Positions 26,865-35,742 of a DNA stretch of 62,669 nucleotides are shown here, piece after piece (the stretch's first letter is position 1; each line of letters starts with the position of its first letter). Origin of the DNA: Neobacillus jeddahensis (lineage in GTDB: Bacteria; Bacillota; Bacilli; Bacillales; Cytobacillaceae); assembly GCF_000612625.1 (NCBI RefSeq), contig NZ_CCAS010000022.1, positions 1 through 62,669 on the forward strand, in the 5' to 3' direction. The position numbers and the translations under genes are program-made. The notes below the pieces were generated by a model. That model searched no databases. It was given only the letters and a program-made list of their open reading frames with translations, and had not been told where the DNA came from.

Positions 26865-27572
26865 TTAATTGCTGTCATTATCTTTTGCTGCTAATCTAGT
26901 TAATGCTTCCGTAGCTGGTTTATAAAGTGGATCGTAGCTTAATGCTTTTTTGTATAGTTCCTCTGCATCCTTCACTTTTCCTTGATCCTCTGCAACTCTG
27001 CCAATCTCAAAAATAATATCATTATTAACTGGCATTAGCTTATCTGCCTCTTGAAGTGATGCAAGTGCTTCTTTGAACATTTTAAGCTTTCGATAAACCA
27101 TTCCTTCTAATAAGTGACCCTTATAGTCCTTAGGAGCTAATTCCACAGCTTTTTTCGCTTGTTTAAGAGCATCGTCATAACGCTTTTCGTCGTTATAGAC
27201 AAGTCCAAGATTAAAATAGGCACCTACGTTCTTTTTATCTAAATCAATTGCCACTAATAGCTGTTTTACCGCATCCTCATTCTCACCATTTAGATGGTAT
27301 GAGTAACCCAGATTTACACGATGTTCTGGTTTGTTAGGTTCTTTACTAACTAATCCCTCATAATAACTAATTTGTTGATCCATTCTATTTTGGTCATTAT
27401 TTGTCCAAATGAATCTATCACAAATCAAATAGCCGCCAATCAGACTAATCAGAAGTGTTGCAATAATAAACGAGAATCCCTGTAGCTTAGTAAAGCGATC
27501 ATTACGTTTATTTGTTCGAGTTTCCTCATTTTCCGCTGCCTTTTCTATAATTGGGAGTTCTTGGGCCTCCAT
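26865..27572 (-). CDS. Membrane-anchored TPR protein
   Basis: A 235-aa protein: a short cytosolic N-terminus, one helix at ~33-54 (FSFIIATLLISLIGGYLICD), then four to five tetratricopeptide repeats (YYEGLVSKEPNKPEHRVNLG, DDALKQAKKAVELAPKD, KDAEELYKKALSYDPLYKPA) predicted outside. The layout resembles CcmI/NrfG-type TPR factors that hold apocytochromes during haem attachment, or scaffolds in cytochrome complexes. Its position between the cytochrome and NHL genes supports such a role, but this is inference. Start chosen: ATG at 27570-27572 after GAGGAGG rather than the frame to 27587. Confidence 0.85.
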   Translation of the reverse strand: MEAQELPIIEKAAENEETRTNKRNDRFTKLQGFSFIIATLLISLIGGYLICDRFIWTNNDQNRMDQQISYYEGLVSKEPNKPEHRVNLGYSYHLNGENEDAVKQLLVAIDLDKKNVGAYFNLGLVYNDEKRYDDALKQAKKAVELAPKDYKGHLLEGMVYRKLKMFKEALASLQEADKLMPVNNDIIFEIGRVAEDQGKVKDAEELYKKALSYDPLYKPATEALTRLAAKDNDSN

Positions 27573-27677
27573 AAGTATCCTCCTCATAATGCTCAGGTAT
27601 TTTCTGTAGGAATCCTAGAAAAACTTTTCAAGATTGAAACCTACTCTAAATCTAGAATTCTTAATTCGATATGGGAG

Positions 27678-27699
27678 CAGCCCAAACGCACTTGGGCTG
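27678..27699 (-). other. Intercistronic hairpin between the dodecahaem and TPR genes
   Basis: Perfect 8-bp stem CAGCCCAA / TTGGGCTG starting seven bases beyond the dodecahaem stop, without a good T-run. It looks more like an mRNA-stabilising or attenuating hairpin than a strong terminator. Confidence 0.5.
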
Positions 27700-27705
27700 A
27701 TTATC

Positions 27706-28863
27706 TTAGCTTTTATGACAACTTGTGCATGTCTTTTTGACATGACAGGTGTAACATCTTTCTTCCGGTTTCTTAACATTATCGACTGGAATAGGGTGAT
27801 TTTCACGCCAGTTTGTAAGATGCTTCTTCTGGTGACAACTAGAACAATTTACTGCATTATTGCTAGCAGTATTTGTTCGATTAGGATCATGACAGGTATA
27901 ACATTTTTGTTCATCTTTGCTAGCTTCTGTGCCGTGATTTCCGATAAATGAAGTGGTATGACTCGCTGGCCGTGTTTTATGACACTCCTGGCAGAAGGTA
28001 TTTTCCTTTGCATAGGTGTGTTCATCCTTCTTGGCTTGATCAGTATCAATTTCTAGATATTTCTCAAGTGTGGTAGTTTCTTCATACCCTTCTAATTTTG
28101 CAGTTGACATATATTGATGGCATGAATTACAATCCTCTAAATCTGTTTTCGCCTTCAATCCATGTGTTTTAGTTTTAAAGTCTGCTTCTTTATGGCTTTT
28201 CGGGATCATTCCTGTATCATGACAGGCACTACATTCCGTCGTGATTTTTCTTGCAGTATGGCAATCCATACAGGTTTCCATCGTAGGGCGGGTGAATTTT
28301 AAATCCGCCATTGCTGCTTTTCCAGCCTCGCTATCCCATTTATCGTAGTCAGTTTTAAAAGTCATATTCCGATCGGCAATTTCGCCGTGGGCGACACTAC
28401 TATGGCACTGCGTACATTTGATTTTTTTATCTTTATGCTGACTATGATCAATAATAATATCCCCTGATGCAGTTACTGATCGATTGGACATATTATGACA
28501 GCTTTCACATGCACTATCAGGTATCTCTTTCGGCATTCGAATAATTGCTGCTGATATATCCTCTTCATTTCTTAAATTCCTAATCACTCCATCTGCTTTA
28601 TCCTTCGCTATCTGCTTTATCCCCGGATCAGTATGACAGTTAACACAATCGACTTCTCTATGAGTGGAAGCTTTCCACGTATAGACCTCAGGTTTCATCT
28701 CATGACAAGATGAACAAAACTCTGAGCTAGAGGTAGCCTTTAGCCCAGAGAACCCCAGTGAAAGGAAGATGACTATAAAAAACAGTGAAAGAGTCATAAA
28801 TTTTATTAATTTATAGCGATAACGAGGAGGGGCTGACAGATCTTGTTTGTGATTATCATCCAT
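27706..28863 (-). CDS. Membrane-anchored dodecahaem cytochrome c (NapC/NirT-like N-terminus)
   Basis: A 385-aa protein with one membrane helix (~22-42) directly followed by a NapC/NirT-style first haem segment (SSSEFCSSCHEMKPEVYTWK, then STHREVDCVNCH). Twelve CXXCH sites are visible: CSSCH, CVNCH, CESCH, CTQCH, CMDCH, CSACH, CNSCH, CQECH, CYTCH, CSSCH, CYTCH, CTSCH. NapC-type proteins take electrons from menaquinol; the longer tail could act as a wire reaching into the wall. It lies 26 bases downstream of the decahaem gene, to which its first ~200 residues are similar (ASGD...DHSQH, VAHGEIA, RPTMETCMDCH), suggesting an old duplication. Which one is the quinol oxidase is undetermined. Confidence 0.92.
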   Translation of the reverse strand: MDDNHKQDLSAPPRYRYKLIKFMTLSLFFIVIFLSLGFSGLKATSSSEFCSSCHEMKPEVYTWKASTHREVDCVNCHTDPGIKQIAKDKADGVIRNLRNEEDISAAIIRMPKEIPDSACESCHNMSNRSVTASGDIIIDHSQHKDKKIKCTQCHSSVAHGEIADRNMTFKTDYDKWDSEAGKAAMADLKFTRPTMETCMDCHTARKITTECSACHDTGMIPKSHKEADFKTKTHGLKAKTDLEDCNSCHQYMSTAKLEGYEETTTLEKYLEIDTDQAKKDEHTYAKENTFCQECHKTRPASHTTSFIGNHGTEASKDEQKCYTCHDPNRTNTASNNAVNCSSCHQKKHLTNWRENHPIPVDNVKKPEERCYTCHVKKTCTSCHKS

Positions 28864-28889
28864 AAAAGCGTCCCCCCAGATCCAAGTTT

Positions 28890-30296
28890 TTAGTTTTTAA
28901 CATCATCTTTAAAGCCTGTTCTATGGCAATACTGGCAATATACATCTGTTGAAGCTTTTGCATCGGTTGAATCTGCTTTTGGTTTATCGCGATCGTGACA
29001 AACGAAACATTCAGCTTTCATATCATTTGTTTTTGCCTTATCTGCGTGACTTGTTAACCATTGATCGCTATCGCCATGACTTTCAGGTCGATCAGAATGG
29101 CAGGCGCTACAGAATTTATTTGTTCGGGCTTGTTCTTTTGCAAGCGTCACATTTGGTGTGTATTTATTAACTTTTTGATCGCCCATTTTTAAGAGTGATA
29201 GAATATCCTCTTTTGGAATTTCTCTTACCCATTTTGAATCTTGGTGACAGTTCATACATTTATCTAGCTGTTGTACAGCTGTCTCACCATGACCATTACT
29301 CCAGTTTACATCTTGGTGCGTCTTTGGAATTTCTGTTTGCTTGTGACAAGTTTTACATTCCATTGAGAGCTTAACATCTTTTGTTTGCTTGCCGATTGCC
29401 TGTAAAATGAGATCTTGTGTCTTTTCCTCATGTACAGCTACAGTCTCTTCTGTTGCCTCGGTTGCTTCCCCTTCTGTGGTTGCTACCGTTGTTGCTTTAC
29501 CCTCTTCTTTGTTCTTATCGATTTCCTTCTCTACTTCCTCTGGATTAGGAGGAACGTTGTAGGCTGGATCTTTCCAAGGCTTTTCACCGTTATTTACTTT
29601 GTCATGACAGTCAATACAGGTACCCATATTTGGTCGTAAGTATTTTTCTTCCATCATTTTTTCGGCACTTTCCTTGGTCCATTTACCACGAACTTCTTCC
29701 GTATTGATTCCACGTGTAGCCATCTTCGCATGAACAACCCCTGCGTGACAGGAAATACAAGGAATACCTTCTTCAATATGTCCTTTGTGATTCACTTTTA
29801 GGTCGCCAGATGCCGTTACGAGACGGTTTTTGGAGTGACATTGTAAACAGTTTTCGTTTGAAACTGCCTCTTCTTCAGTTTGAACAATTTGTTCTGGTAC
29901 ACCAGTTACATGATAGTAAACTTCTTTTAGCGACTTCATTTTGTGTGTCAGCATATTGATCGTACCTGGTTTAATATGACACTGAACACAGGTAATCTGG
30001 TTATGCGCACTAGCTGTATACGATGAATATTCAGGCGCCATTTCATGACAGCTTGAACAGAATGATGGTGAATTTGTAAATGAAATCACACCATATCCTC
30101 CTCCAAATAAAACAATACAGCCCACTAGTGAAGCGAATAATAATTTCCATCTGTTAACTGGATTTTTCCAATCTATACTTCGGAACTTTCGCCAAAGTCT
30201 TCGTATTGGGCCGACTTTCTTTCTATCTTCTCTTGATTCGGGTTCTGTCTCTCTATTTTTTTTCCCCCAAAAGGCCACAGTACTCACCCTTCCCAT
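28890..30296 (-). CDS. Membrane-anchored decahaem cytochrome c (NapC/NirT-like N-terminus)
   Basis: A 468-aa protein and the first gene of the cluster. A basic cytosolic segment leads to one helix (~53-73) and then NSPSFCSSCHEMAPEYSSY, a typical NapC/NirT quinol-dehydrogenase start. Ten haem sites: CSSCH, CVQCH, CLQCH, CISCH, CIDCH, CKTCH, CMNCH, CSACH, CFVCH, CQYCH. A low-complexity Glu/Thr/Ala stretch (~255-300) splits haems 1-5 from 6-10, dividing the protein into two haem modules. The likely job is oxidising menaquinol and handing electrons outward. A GTG at 30276-30278, well spaced from GGAAGGG, is an alternative start. Confidence 0.92.
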   Translation of the reverse strand: MGRVSTVAFWGKKNRETEPESREDRKKVGPIRRLWRKFRSIDWKNPVNRWKLLFASLVGCIVLFGGGYGVISFTNSPSFCSSCHEMAPEYSSYTASAHNQITCVQCHIKPGTINMLTHKMKSLKEVYYHVTGVPEQIVQTEEEAVSNENCLQCHSKNRLVTASGDLKVNHKGHIEEGIPCISCHAGVVHAKMATRGINTEEVRGKWTKESAEKMMEEKYLRPNMGTCIDCHDKVNNGEKPWKDPAYNVPPNPEEVEKEIDKNKEEGKATTVATTEGEATEATEETVAVHEEKTQDLILQAIGKQTKDVKLSMECKTCHKQTEIPKTHQDVNWSNGHGETAVQQLDKCMNCHQDSKWVREIPKEDILSLLKMGDQKVNKYTPNVTLAKEQARTNKFCSACHSDRPESHGDSDQWLTSHADKAKTNDMKAECFVCHDRDKPKADSTDAKASTDVYCQYCHRTGFKDDVKN

Positions 30297-30821
30297 TTTG
30301 GATTTACTCTCTATTTATGTTCCTAATTAACCTCTCTAAAGGTAGTATCTAACATTGCAAGGGTATATTCCAATGTACAATTTGTGAATATTTCCGCATA
30401 ATAAACCACAATCACCTTTACACTAATAACATCATATAAACGTTGTTATTACAGGGTTAGTTACCAACATACTAGTAGTGTTTAACTAACACGAAATTAA
30501 TTTTTATACATCCCAACCTACATTTATTCATTTTTTATACATTTGTAAAGTGAGAAATGTTTCACTTCTCAACAATCCAATCTGTTTTGCCATCAGTCTG
30601 CCATAATTGTCGAAAAATCGAACATTTAACGACGAGGATCCACAATTTAAAAATCGGCTTGCACTATAATAGAAGAATGACAATCCACGCTCCAGCGGCT
30701 ACATTGTTGTCACTGTTTTAAGGAAATGGTAAGATGAATAAGAAAATTATCGAATGAATTTAGACATGTTTTTTTGAAAATTAAATTTTTGAGTCTCGAT
30801 AAAAAGGAGCGTTCATCAGGT
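30297..30821. other. Divergent intergenic region between the cytochrome cluster and secA
   Basis: 525 bases without a gene. It holds the TTTGTGAAT site (30381), short palindromes at 30424-30450 (TAATAAC / GTTATTA) and 30548-30567 (AAGTGA, eight bases, TCACTT), and a -10-like TATAAT at 30665-30670 pointing to secA with only a weak -35 match. The palindromes could be operators of a redox regulator; none matches Fnr or Rex spacing exactly. Confidence 0.5.
30381..30389. promoter_or_regulatory. Putative ResD-like site upstream of the cytochrome cluster
   Basis: Exact TTTGTGAAT, 85 bases upstream of the decahaem gene start, shared with the region upstream of hexahaem copy 1. Confidence 0.45.
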
Positions 30822-33332
30822 ATGGGGATTTTAAATAAAGTGTTTGATCTGAACAAACGCGAGCTGAAAAGGTTAGACAAGCTTGCCTTGAAAATTGACG
30901 CACTTGCGACAGAAACGGAAAAGCTAACAGACGATCAACTTCGTGAGAAAACAGAGGAGTTCAAGGCACGCTATCAAAATGGCGAAACATTGGATGACCT
31001 GCTCGTTGAAGCCTTTGCGGTTGTTCGCGAGGGTGCACGCCGTGTGCTTGGTCTGTATCCTTACCATGTACAGCTAATGGGGGGAATTTCTCTTCACGAA
31101 GGTAACATTTCCGAAATGAAGACAGGGGAAGGTAAAACATTAACCGCTACGATGCCTGTTTATTTAAATGCCCTCTCTGGTAAAGGCGTACACGTTGTGA
31201 CAGTTAACGAATATTTGGCAAGTCGTGACGCATCTGAAATGGGTGAGCTCTATCAGTTTTTAGGCCTAACCGTTGGCTTGAATTTGAACAGTATGGATAA
31301 GGATGAAAAGCAAGCGGCCTATGCTTGTGATATTACGTATGGAACGAACAATGAATTGGGATTTGACTACTTGCGTGATAACATGGTCCTTTATAAGGAG
31401 CAAAAAGTGCAACGTCCGCTCTTTTATGCCGTTATTGACGAAGTTGACTCCATTTTAATTGATGAAGCACGTACTCCACTGATCATTTCAGGATCAGCTC
31501 AGAAATCTGCTGTACTATATGTCCAAGCGAACGCATTCGTCAGGGTATTAACCAAGGATACTGATTACACCTATGATGAGAAAACAAAAGGCGTTATGTT
31601 GACAGAAGAAGGGATTAGCAAAGCGGAGAAGGCCTTTGGGATCGAAAACCTTTTTGATATGTCACATGTTACATTGAACCATCATATTAACCAGGCCTTA
31701 AAAGCGAATGTCAGCATGCACCTCGATATTGATTATGTTGTCCAGGATGGCGAAATTATTATCGTTGACCAGTTTACTGGCCGTTTGATGAAGGGGCGCC
31801 GCTATAGTGAAGGGTTGCATCAAGCAATTGAAGCAAAAGAGGGTCTTGAGGTACAAAATGAAAGCATGACGATGGCCACCATTACATTCCAGAACTACTT
31901 CCGGATGTATGAAAAATTAGCTGGTATGACCGGTACGGCCAAAACGGAAGAAGAGGAATTCCGCAACATCTATAATATGAATGTTATCGTCATTCCAACT
32001 AACCGACCGATTGCTCGTGATGACCGTCCAGATTTAATTTACTCTTCAATGGATGGTAAGTTCCGTGCGGTCGTTGAGGATATTGCTGAGCGTAATCAAA
32101 AAGGACAACCCGTTCTTGTTGGTACAGTTGCGATTGAAACATCTGAATTAATTTCAGCTTATTTAGCTAAAAAACGCATTCAACACAATGTCTTGAATGC
32201 AAAAAATCATGAGCGTGAAGCCGAAATCATTGCCGAAGCAGGTCATAAAGGCTCTGTTACGATTGCCACCAACATGGCTGGTCGTGGTACCGACATTAAG
32301 CTTGGTGAAGGTGTTATCGAGCTTGGTGGCCTTGCAGTTATTGGTACGGAGCGTCATGAAAGCCGACGGATCGATAACCAACTCCGTGGCCGTTCGGGAC
32401 GTCAAGGGGACCCTGGTGTTACCCAGTTCTACTTATCGATGGAAGACGAATTAATGCGTCGATTTGGGTCTGACAATATGAAAGCGATGATGCAAAAGCT
32501 CGGCATGGATGACACCCAGCCTATTCAGAGTAAGATGGTGTCACGTGCTGTTGAATCAGCCCAAAAACGGGTTGAGGGTAACAACTTCGATGCCCGTAAA
32601 CAGCTCTTACAATATGACGACGTTTTACGCCAACAACGTGAGATTATTTACTCCCAACGTGATGAAGTGTTAGAGTCCGAGAATCTTCGTGATATTGTTG
32701 AGAAGATGATCGTAAACTCAATTCAACGTAATGTTGATGCCCATGCCTCACGTCACGAGGATGAGGAAGATTGGGATCTTCAAGCAATTGGGGAATATGT
32801 TCATGCTACCCTTTTACAAGAGGGTGATATTACCGTTGATGACCTAAAAGGCAAAGATCCTGAGGAAATCGTTGAAACGATTTTTGCAAAAGTAAAGGAA
32901 CGCTATGAGGAGAAAGAACAAATTCTTTTCCCTGAACAAATGCGTGAATTCGAAAAGGTTGTCACCTTACGGGCGGTTGACTCTAAGTGGACGGACCATA
33001 TTGATGCAATGGATCAGCTACGCCAAGGAATCCATTTGCGTGCTTATGGACAAATTGATCCGCTTCGTGAGTACCAACATGAAGGCTTTGCGATGTTTGA
33101 AGCGATGATTCAATCGATCGAGGATGAAACAGCCATGTACATCATGAAGGCTGAAATTCGCAACAACCTTGAGCGCCAGGAGGTTGCAAAGGGACAAGCG
33201 GTTAATCCGAAAGATGACGGCGAACCGGTTAAGAAAAAGCCAAAGGTGAAGCAAATCGATGTTGGTCGTAATGACCCATGTATTTGTGGCAGTGGCAAAA
33301 AGTACAAGAACTGCTGTGGGGCAGCAAAATAA
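30822..33332 (+). CDS. secA: Preprotein translocase ATPase SecA
   Basis: An 836-aa protein of normal Bacillus length. It has the DEAD motor with Walker A in [12 protein letters not shown] (~100), [19 protein letters not shown], the preprotein cross-linking and scaffold regions, helicase motif [13 protein letters not shown], and a C-terminal zinc motif [14 protein letters not shown]. SecA pushes secretory proteins through SecYEG, and here would also export the cytochrome precursors. Start chosen: ATG at 30822 giving MGILNKVFD, matching B. subtilis SecA (MLGILNKMFD); AAGGAG lies 12 bases upstream. The open frame extends 16 codons further without homology. Confidence 0.97.
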   Translation: MGILNKVFDLNKRELKRLDKLALKIDALATETEKLTDDQLREKTEEFKARYQNGETLDDLLVEAFAVVREGARRVLGLYPYHVQLMGGISLHEGNISEMKTGEGKTLTATMPVYLNALSGKGVHVVTVNEYLASRDASEMGELYQFLGLTVGLNLNSMDKDEKQAAYACDITYGTNNELGFDYLRDNMVLYKEQKVQRPLFYAVIDEVDSILIDEARTPLIISGSAQKSAVLYVQANAFVRVLTKDTDYTYDEKTKGVMLTEEGISKAEKAFGIENLFDMSHVTLNHHINQALKANVSMHLDIDYVVQDGEIIIVDQFTGRLMKGRRYSEGLHQAIEAKEGLEVQNESMTMATITFQNYFRMYEKLAGMTGTAKTEEEEFRNIYNMNVIVIPTNRPIARDDRPDLIYSSMDGKFRAVVEDIAERNQKGQPVLVGTVAIETSELISAYLAKKRIQHNVLNAKNHEREAEIIAEAGHKGSVTIATNMAGRGTDIKLGEGVIELGGLAVIGTERHESRRIDNQLRGRSGRQGDPGVTQFYLSMEDELMRRFGSDNMKAMMQKLGMDDTQPIQSKMVSRAVESAQKRVEGNNFDARKQLLQYDDVLRQQREIIYSQRDEVLESENLRDIVEKMIVNSIQRNVDAHASRHEDEEDWDLQAIGEYVHATLLQEGDITVDDLKGKDPEEIVETIFAKVKERYEEKEQILFPEQMREFEKVVTLRAVDSKWTDHIDAMDQLRQGIHLRAYGQIDPLREYQHEGFAMFEAMIQSIEDETAMYIMKAEIRNNLERQEVAKGQAVNPKDDGEPVKKKPKVKQIDVGRNDPCICGSGKKYKNCCGAAK

Positions 33333-33374
33333 TAAAGTGAAACGGTGAATCCGCAGGATGTTCCGTTTATACAA

Positions 33375-33410
33375 AAGCGAGAGTCGACATATGAGTGTCG
33401 GCTCTCGCTT
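33375..33410. terminator. Terminator after secA
   Basis: Long stem AAGCGAGAG-CGACA / TGTCG-CTCTCGCTT with one mismatch, 42 bases downstream of the secA stop and also positioned to stop the convergent DUF5667-like gene. Confidence 0.8.
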
Positions 33411-33456
33411 CATTTGTATCGTTTATTTTATCTTTTGCAACTACAGGGTATTCTAC

Positions 33457-34674
33457 TTAGTGATTACCCTTATCGTTACCTTTTCCATTTTCTTTTGCTA
33501 CAGCATTTGTGGGTCCTTCTTGCGATTTTTGCTCGGGTTTAGAGGGTACGATTGCCTGCTTTTCTTTTGTTGCTGCCGATTGCTGTTTTACTTCCACTCT
33601 TTCTGCTGCTTCCTGTTGTTTTGCTTCCCCTTTTACCGCTGCTGCTAGAGTCTTTGCTTGCGCTTTTGAGGAGGCTTCTAGTTGCTTAACTTCCGCCTTT
33701 TCTGCATCAGTTTGTTCGGCCTCGGTTTTAACTATCTCTTGATCTGCTTCTGTTGCTATTTCTTCACTGTCCGTTTTATCGTTCTTTTTGTCAGACATTT
33801 CTTTTCCAAGCGATGCCTGATTTTCAGGTAATTCTTCAGTTACGAATTTCCCCTTCATCTCTTGCATTTTATCAGCAAGATTTGGATCCTTTTCTTCAAG
33901 CTTTCCAAGCCTTTTATCAAGTTTAACAAATGATTTTTGAATATTTTTCATAAGTGCTTGTTGAGCGGTTGGATTTTTCACATTTCCTAAGGCCATTAAT
34001 AACGCATCAATGTTGTGAGCAAGCTTACTTTCAGCAGTAACCTCCACTTGATCGGAAGATTCCTCCTCATTACGACTGTCCTCAGTATCTGAAGTTTCGT
34101 CTAAATTCGTTAATTCTTCACTTGCCTGTTCTTGAGTCGCAATAGCTTCTTTTAAAAGTTCAGCTGCCTCATCTGCTTTACCGTCAGCAAATAAAACATT
34201 CGCTTCTGCAATCCGTTCAGCTGAAAATTCCGCCAAAAGCTTTGCCTCTTTATAATCATCCGCTGTAATGGCCAGACGTATTTTTTCAGTCATGATCTTT
34301 ACAAAATAAAAGAAATCACCAGGAACTAAAGAAGGCTCATCAACTTCTTGTTGTTCAGATTCTTCCGTTGTGTTGGGGGTAGCTTCTTCTGAACCCCCTG
34401 ATACTTGTTCTTCAGAAGATGAATTTGTTTCGTCAGCGGCCGGTTCTACAAACTCAGCTGCTGTGCCGTTATCATCCGCACTAGTCTCCACTAATTCTGT
34501 CTCTGTGCTAGTTTCTCCTCCTACCATTTCAGTCGGTTCGGTAGTCGTCAGTGTTGATGCAAATGGTTCAGTCTCCTCACCATTTGCAAAAGCTGAGCCT
34601 GTCCCCATGGAGAAAATAAGTGTTGAAGCAAGTATCCCACTCGTTAGTATATAGGTCAGTTTGTTTGTAGACAT
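33457..34674 (-). CDS. Secreted DUF5667-like protein, Glu/Ala-rich
   Basis: A 405-aa secreted protein: signal peptide (~1-30, ending SAFANG), a low-complexity Thr/Glu/Ser region (~32-115), then a helical domain with PSLVPGDFFYFVKIMTEKIR, LAITADDYKEAKLLAEFSAE and RIAEANVLFADGKADEAAEL, the hallmark of DUF5667-type domains, and a long charged helical C-terminus ending in GKGNDKGNH. The function is unknown; such proteins are exported and common in Bacillaceae near sporulation or stress genes. Start chosen: ATG 34672-34674 (MSTNKLTY); AAAGGGGG lies ~13 bases upstream. It separates hpf from secA, which are adjacent in B. subtilis. Confidence 0.75.
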   Translation of the reverse strand: MSTNKLTYILTSGILASTLIFSMGTGSAFANGEETEPFASTLTTTEPTEMVGGETSTETELVETSADDNGTAAEFVEPAADETNSSSEEQVSGGSEEATPNTTEESEQQEVDEPSLVPGDFFYFVKIMTEKIRLAITADDYKEAKLLAEFSAERIAEANVLFADGKADEAAELLKEAIATQEQASEELTNLDETSDTEDSRNEEESSDQVEVTAESKLAHNIDALLMALGNVKNPTAQQALMKNIQKSFVKLDKRLGKLEEKDPNLADKMQEMKGKFVTEELPENQASLGKEMSDKKNDKTDSEEIATEADQEIVKTEAEQTDAEKAEVKQLEASSKAQAKTLAAAVKGEAKQQEAAERVEVKQQSAATKEKQAIVPSKPEQKSQEGPTNAVAKENGKGNDKGNH

Positions 34675-34836
34675 GTTGTAAATTTGCCCCCTTTTAATTG
34701 ATACTAAACAGTTCGTCAATCAATGAAGAATTTTGGTGGTTCTTAAAAAAAATCTTAACCTTTATTTTAATATTAATAAATGATCAGTATTTTCCACCTC
34801 TGTGGATTAAAATAATTTAATTATTTCCATAAAAAA

Positions 34837-34864
34837 AACACCGCCCCATTCCTGGAGCAGTGTT
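34837..34864 (-). terminator. Terminator after hpf
   Basis: Stem AACACCGCCCC / GGAGCAGTGTT (with G-U pairs in the minus-strand RNA) and a minus-strand run of eight T, nine bases after the hpf stop. Confidence 0.85.
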
Positions 34865-34872
34865 TCGATCGC

Positions 34873-35421
34873 TTATTGTGCTTCAATTAAACCATAACGG
34901 CCGTCTTTACGCTTGTAAACTACGTTTGTACGGTTAGAGTCTGAATTTGTGAACACATAGAAACTGTGTCCAAGCATGTTCATTTGAAGAATTGCTTCTT
35001 CACTATCCATTGGTTTCAAATCAAACCGTTTTGTACGGACTAATTCAAGATCGTCTTCATCTACATCGTGTACTTCTGGGCTTTCAGTAGTGGAAAATGT
35101 AACAGGGAAATCGCCCTTTTCACGGAACTTACGGTTCACTTTTGTTTTATGTTTTCGAATTTGACGTTCAAGCTTATCTGTAATCAAATCAATTGCTGCA
35201 TACATATCGACATTTGTTTCCTCAGCACGTAACACTAATTGTTGCAATGGAATGGTTACCTCTACTTTTGAGGTTTTATCTTGATTGAATTTTAGATTCA
35301 CATTTACATTTGCATCAGGTGCTTCCGTAAAGTACCGCTCCAATTTCGTTATTTTCTTTTCAACATACTCTCTAATTGCTGGAGTTACCTCAATGTTTTC
35401 GCCACGTACGTTATATTTCAT
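34873..35421 (-). CDS. hpf: Long-form ribosome hibernation promoting factor
   Basis: A 182-aa protein. The N-terminal S30AE domain (~1-100; MKYNVRGENIEVTPAIREYV, KITKLERYF) sits in the ribosomal decoding region, and the C-terminal domain (~125-180; KRFDLKPMDSEEAILQMNML, GHSFYVFTNSD) dimerises to pair two 70S particles into 100S. The length is that of B. subtilis HPF (YvyD), which is induced by sigmaB and sigmaH under stress. GGAGGAG precedes the ATG. It lies upstream of secA as in B. subtilis, separated here by the DUF5667-like gene. Confidence 0.95.
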   Translation of the reverse strand: MKYNVRGENIEVTPAIREYVEKKITKLERYFTEAPDANVNVNLKFNQDKTSKVEVTIPLQQLVLRAEETNVDMYAAIDLITDKLERQIRKHKTKVNRKFREKGDFPVTFSTTESPEVHDVDEDDLELVRTKRFDLKPMDSEEAILQMNMLGHSFYVFTNSDSNRTNVVYKRKDGRYGLIEAQ

Positions 35422-35465
35422 GTGGACTCCTCCTTTTGTTAAGGCTATGTATTAACAATTCTATT

Positions 35466-35491
35466 TTACCCTATGATAATCCTGCTAAATC
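35466..35491 (-). promoter_or_regulatory. Candidate sigmaB promoter of hpf
   Basis: Minus strand GATTTA (35486-35491), a 14-base spacer and GGGTAA (35466-35471), close to the sigmaB consensus GTTTAA/GGGTAT and 45 bases upstream of the start codon. Known sigmaB control of B. subtilis hpf supports it. Confidence 0.5.
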
Positions 35492-35689
35492 ATCTCAAAA
35501 ATTTTGTCGAATTATTGACAAAAACACTGGGTAAATAGTGACAATTATTTAAGCAATTATTGACATATGACCTCTTTATTTACTAAAATGAACTTTTATT
35601 CATTTTAGTTTACTATTAGGTGGGTTAATTTTCTAGTAAAATACCTTAGACCTTTTGACAATTGGCGCAATGTTGAGATTTTCTAATAG

Positions 35690-35742
35690 TGTCCACACCA
35701 CGTGGACAAATACGAATTTTGTCCACGAAGGGTGTCAGGCAC
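35690..35742. repeat. TGTCCAC palindrome plus GGTGTCAGGCAC repeat copy
   Basis: TGTCCAC (35690-35696), five bases and GTGGACA (35702-35708) form a palindrome, with a further TGTCCACG at 35720-35727 and 12 of 13 bases of the GGTGTCAGGCACC repeat at 35731-35742, which reaches into the comFC stop codon. The rest of 35422-35689 is AT-rich, with two AATTATTGACA repeats. Confidence 0.6.

Noticed and set aside
30548..30567. AAGTGA-N8-TCACTT palindrome as an Fnr or Rex box
   Set aside because: The spacing is eight bases, whereas Fnr half-sites need six and Rex has TTGTGAA/TTCACAA arms; kept only as an unnamed palindrome.
33018..33413. 131-codon minus-strand ORF at the end of secA
   Set aside because: Antisense to the conserved secA C-terminus and crossing its terminator; no family features.
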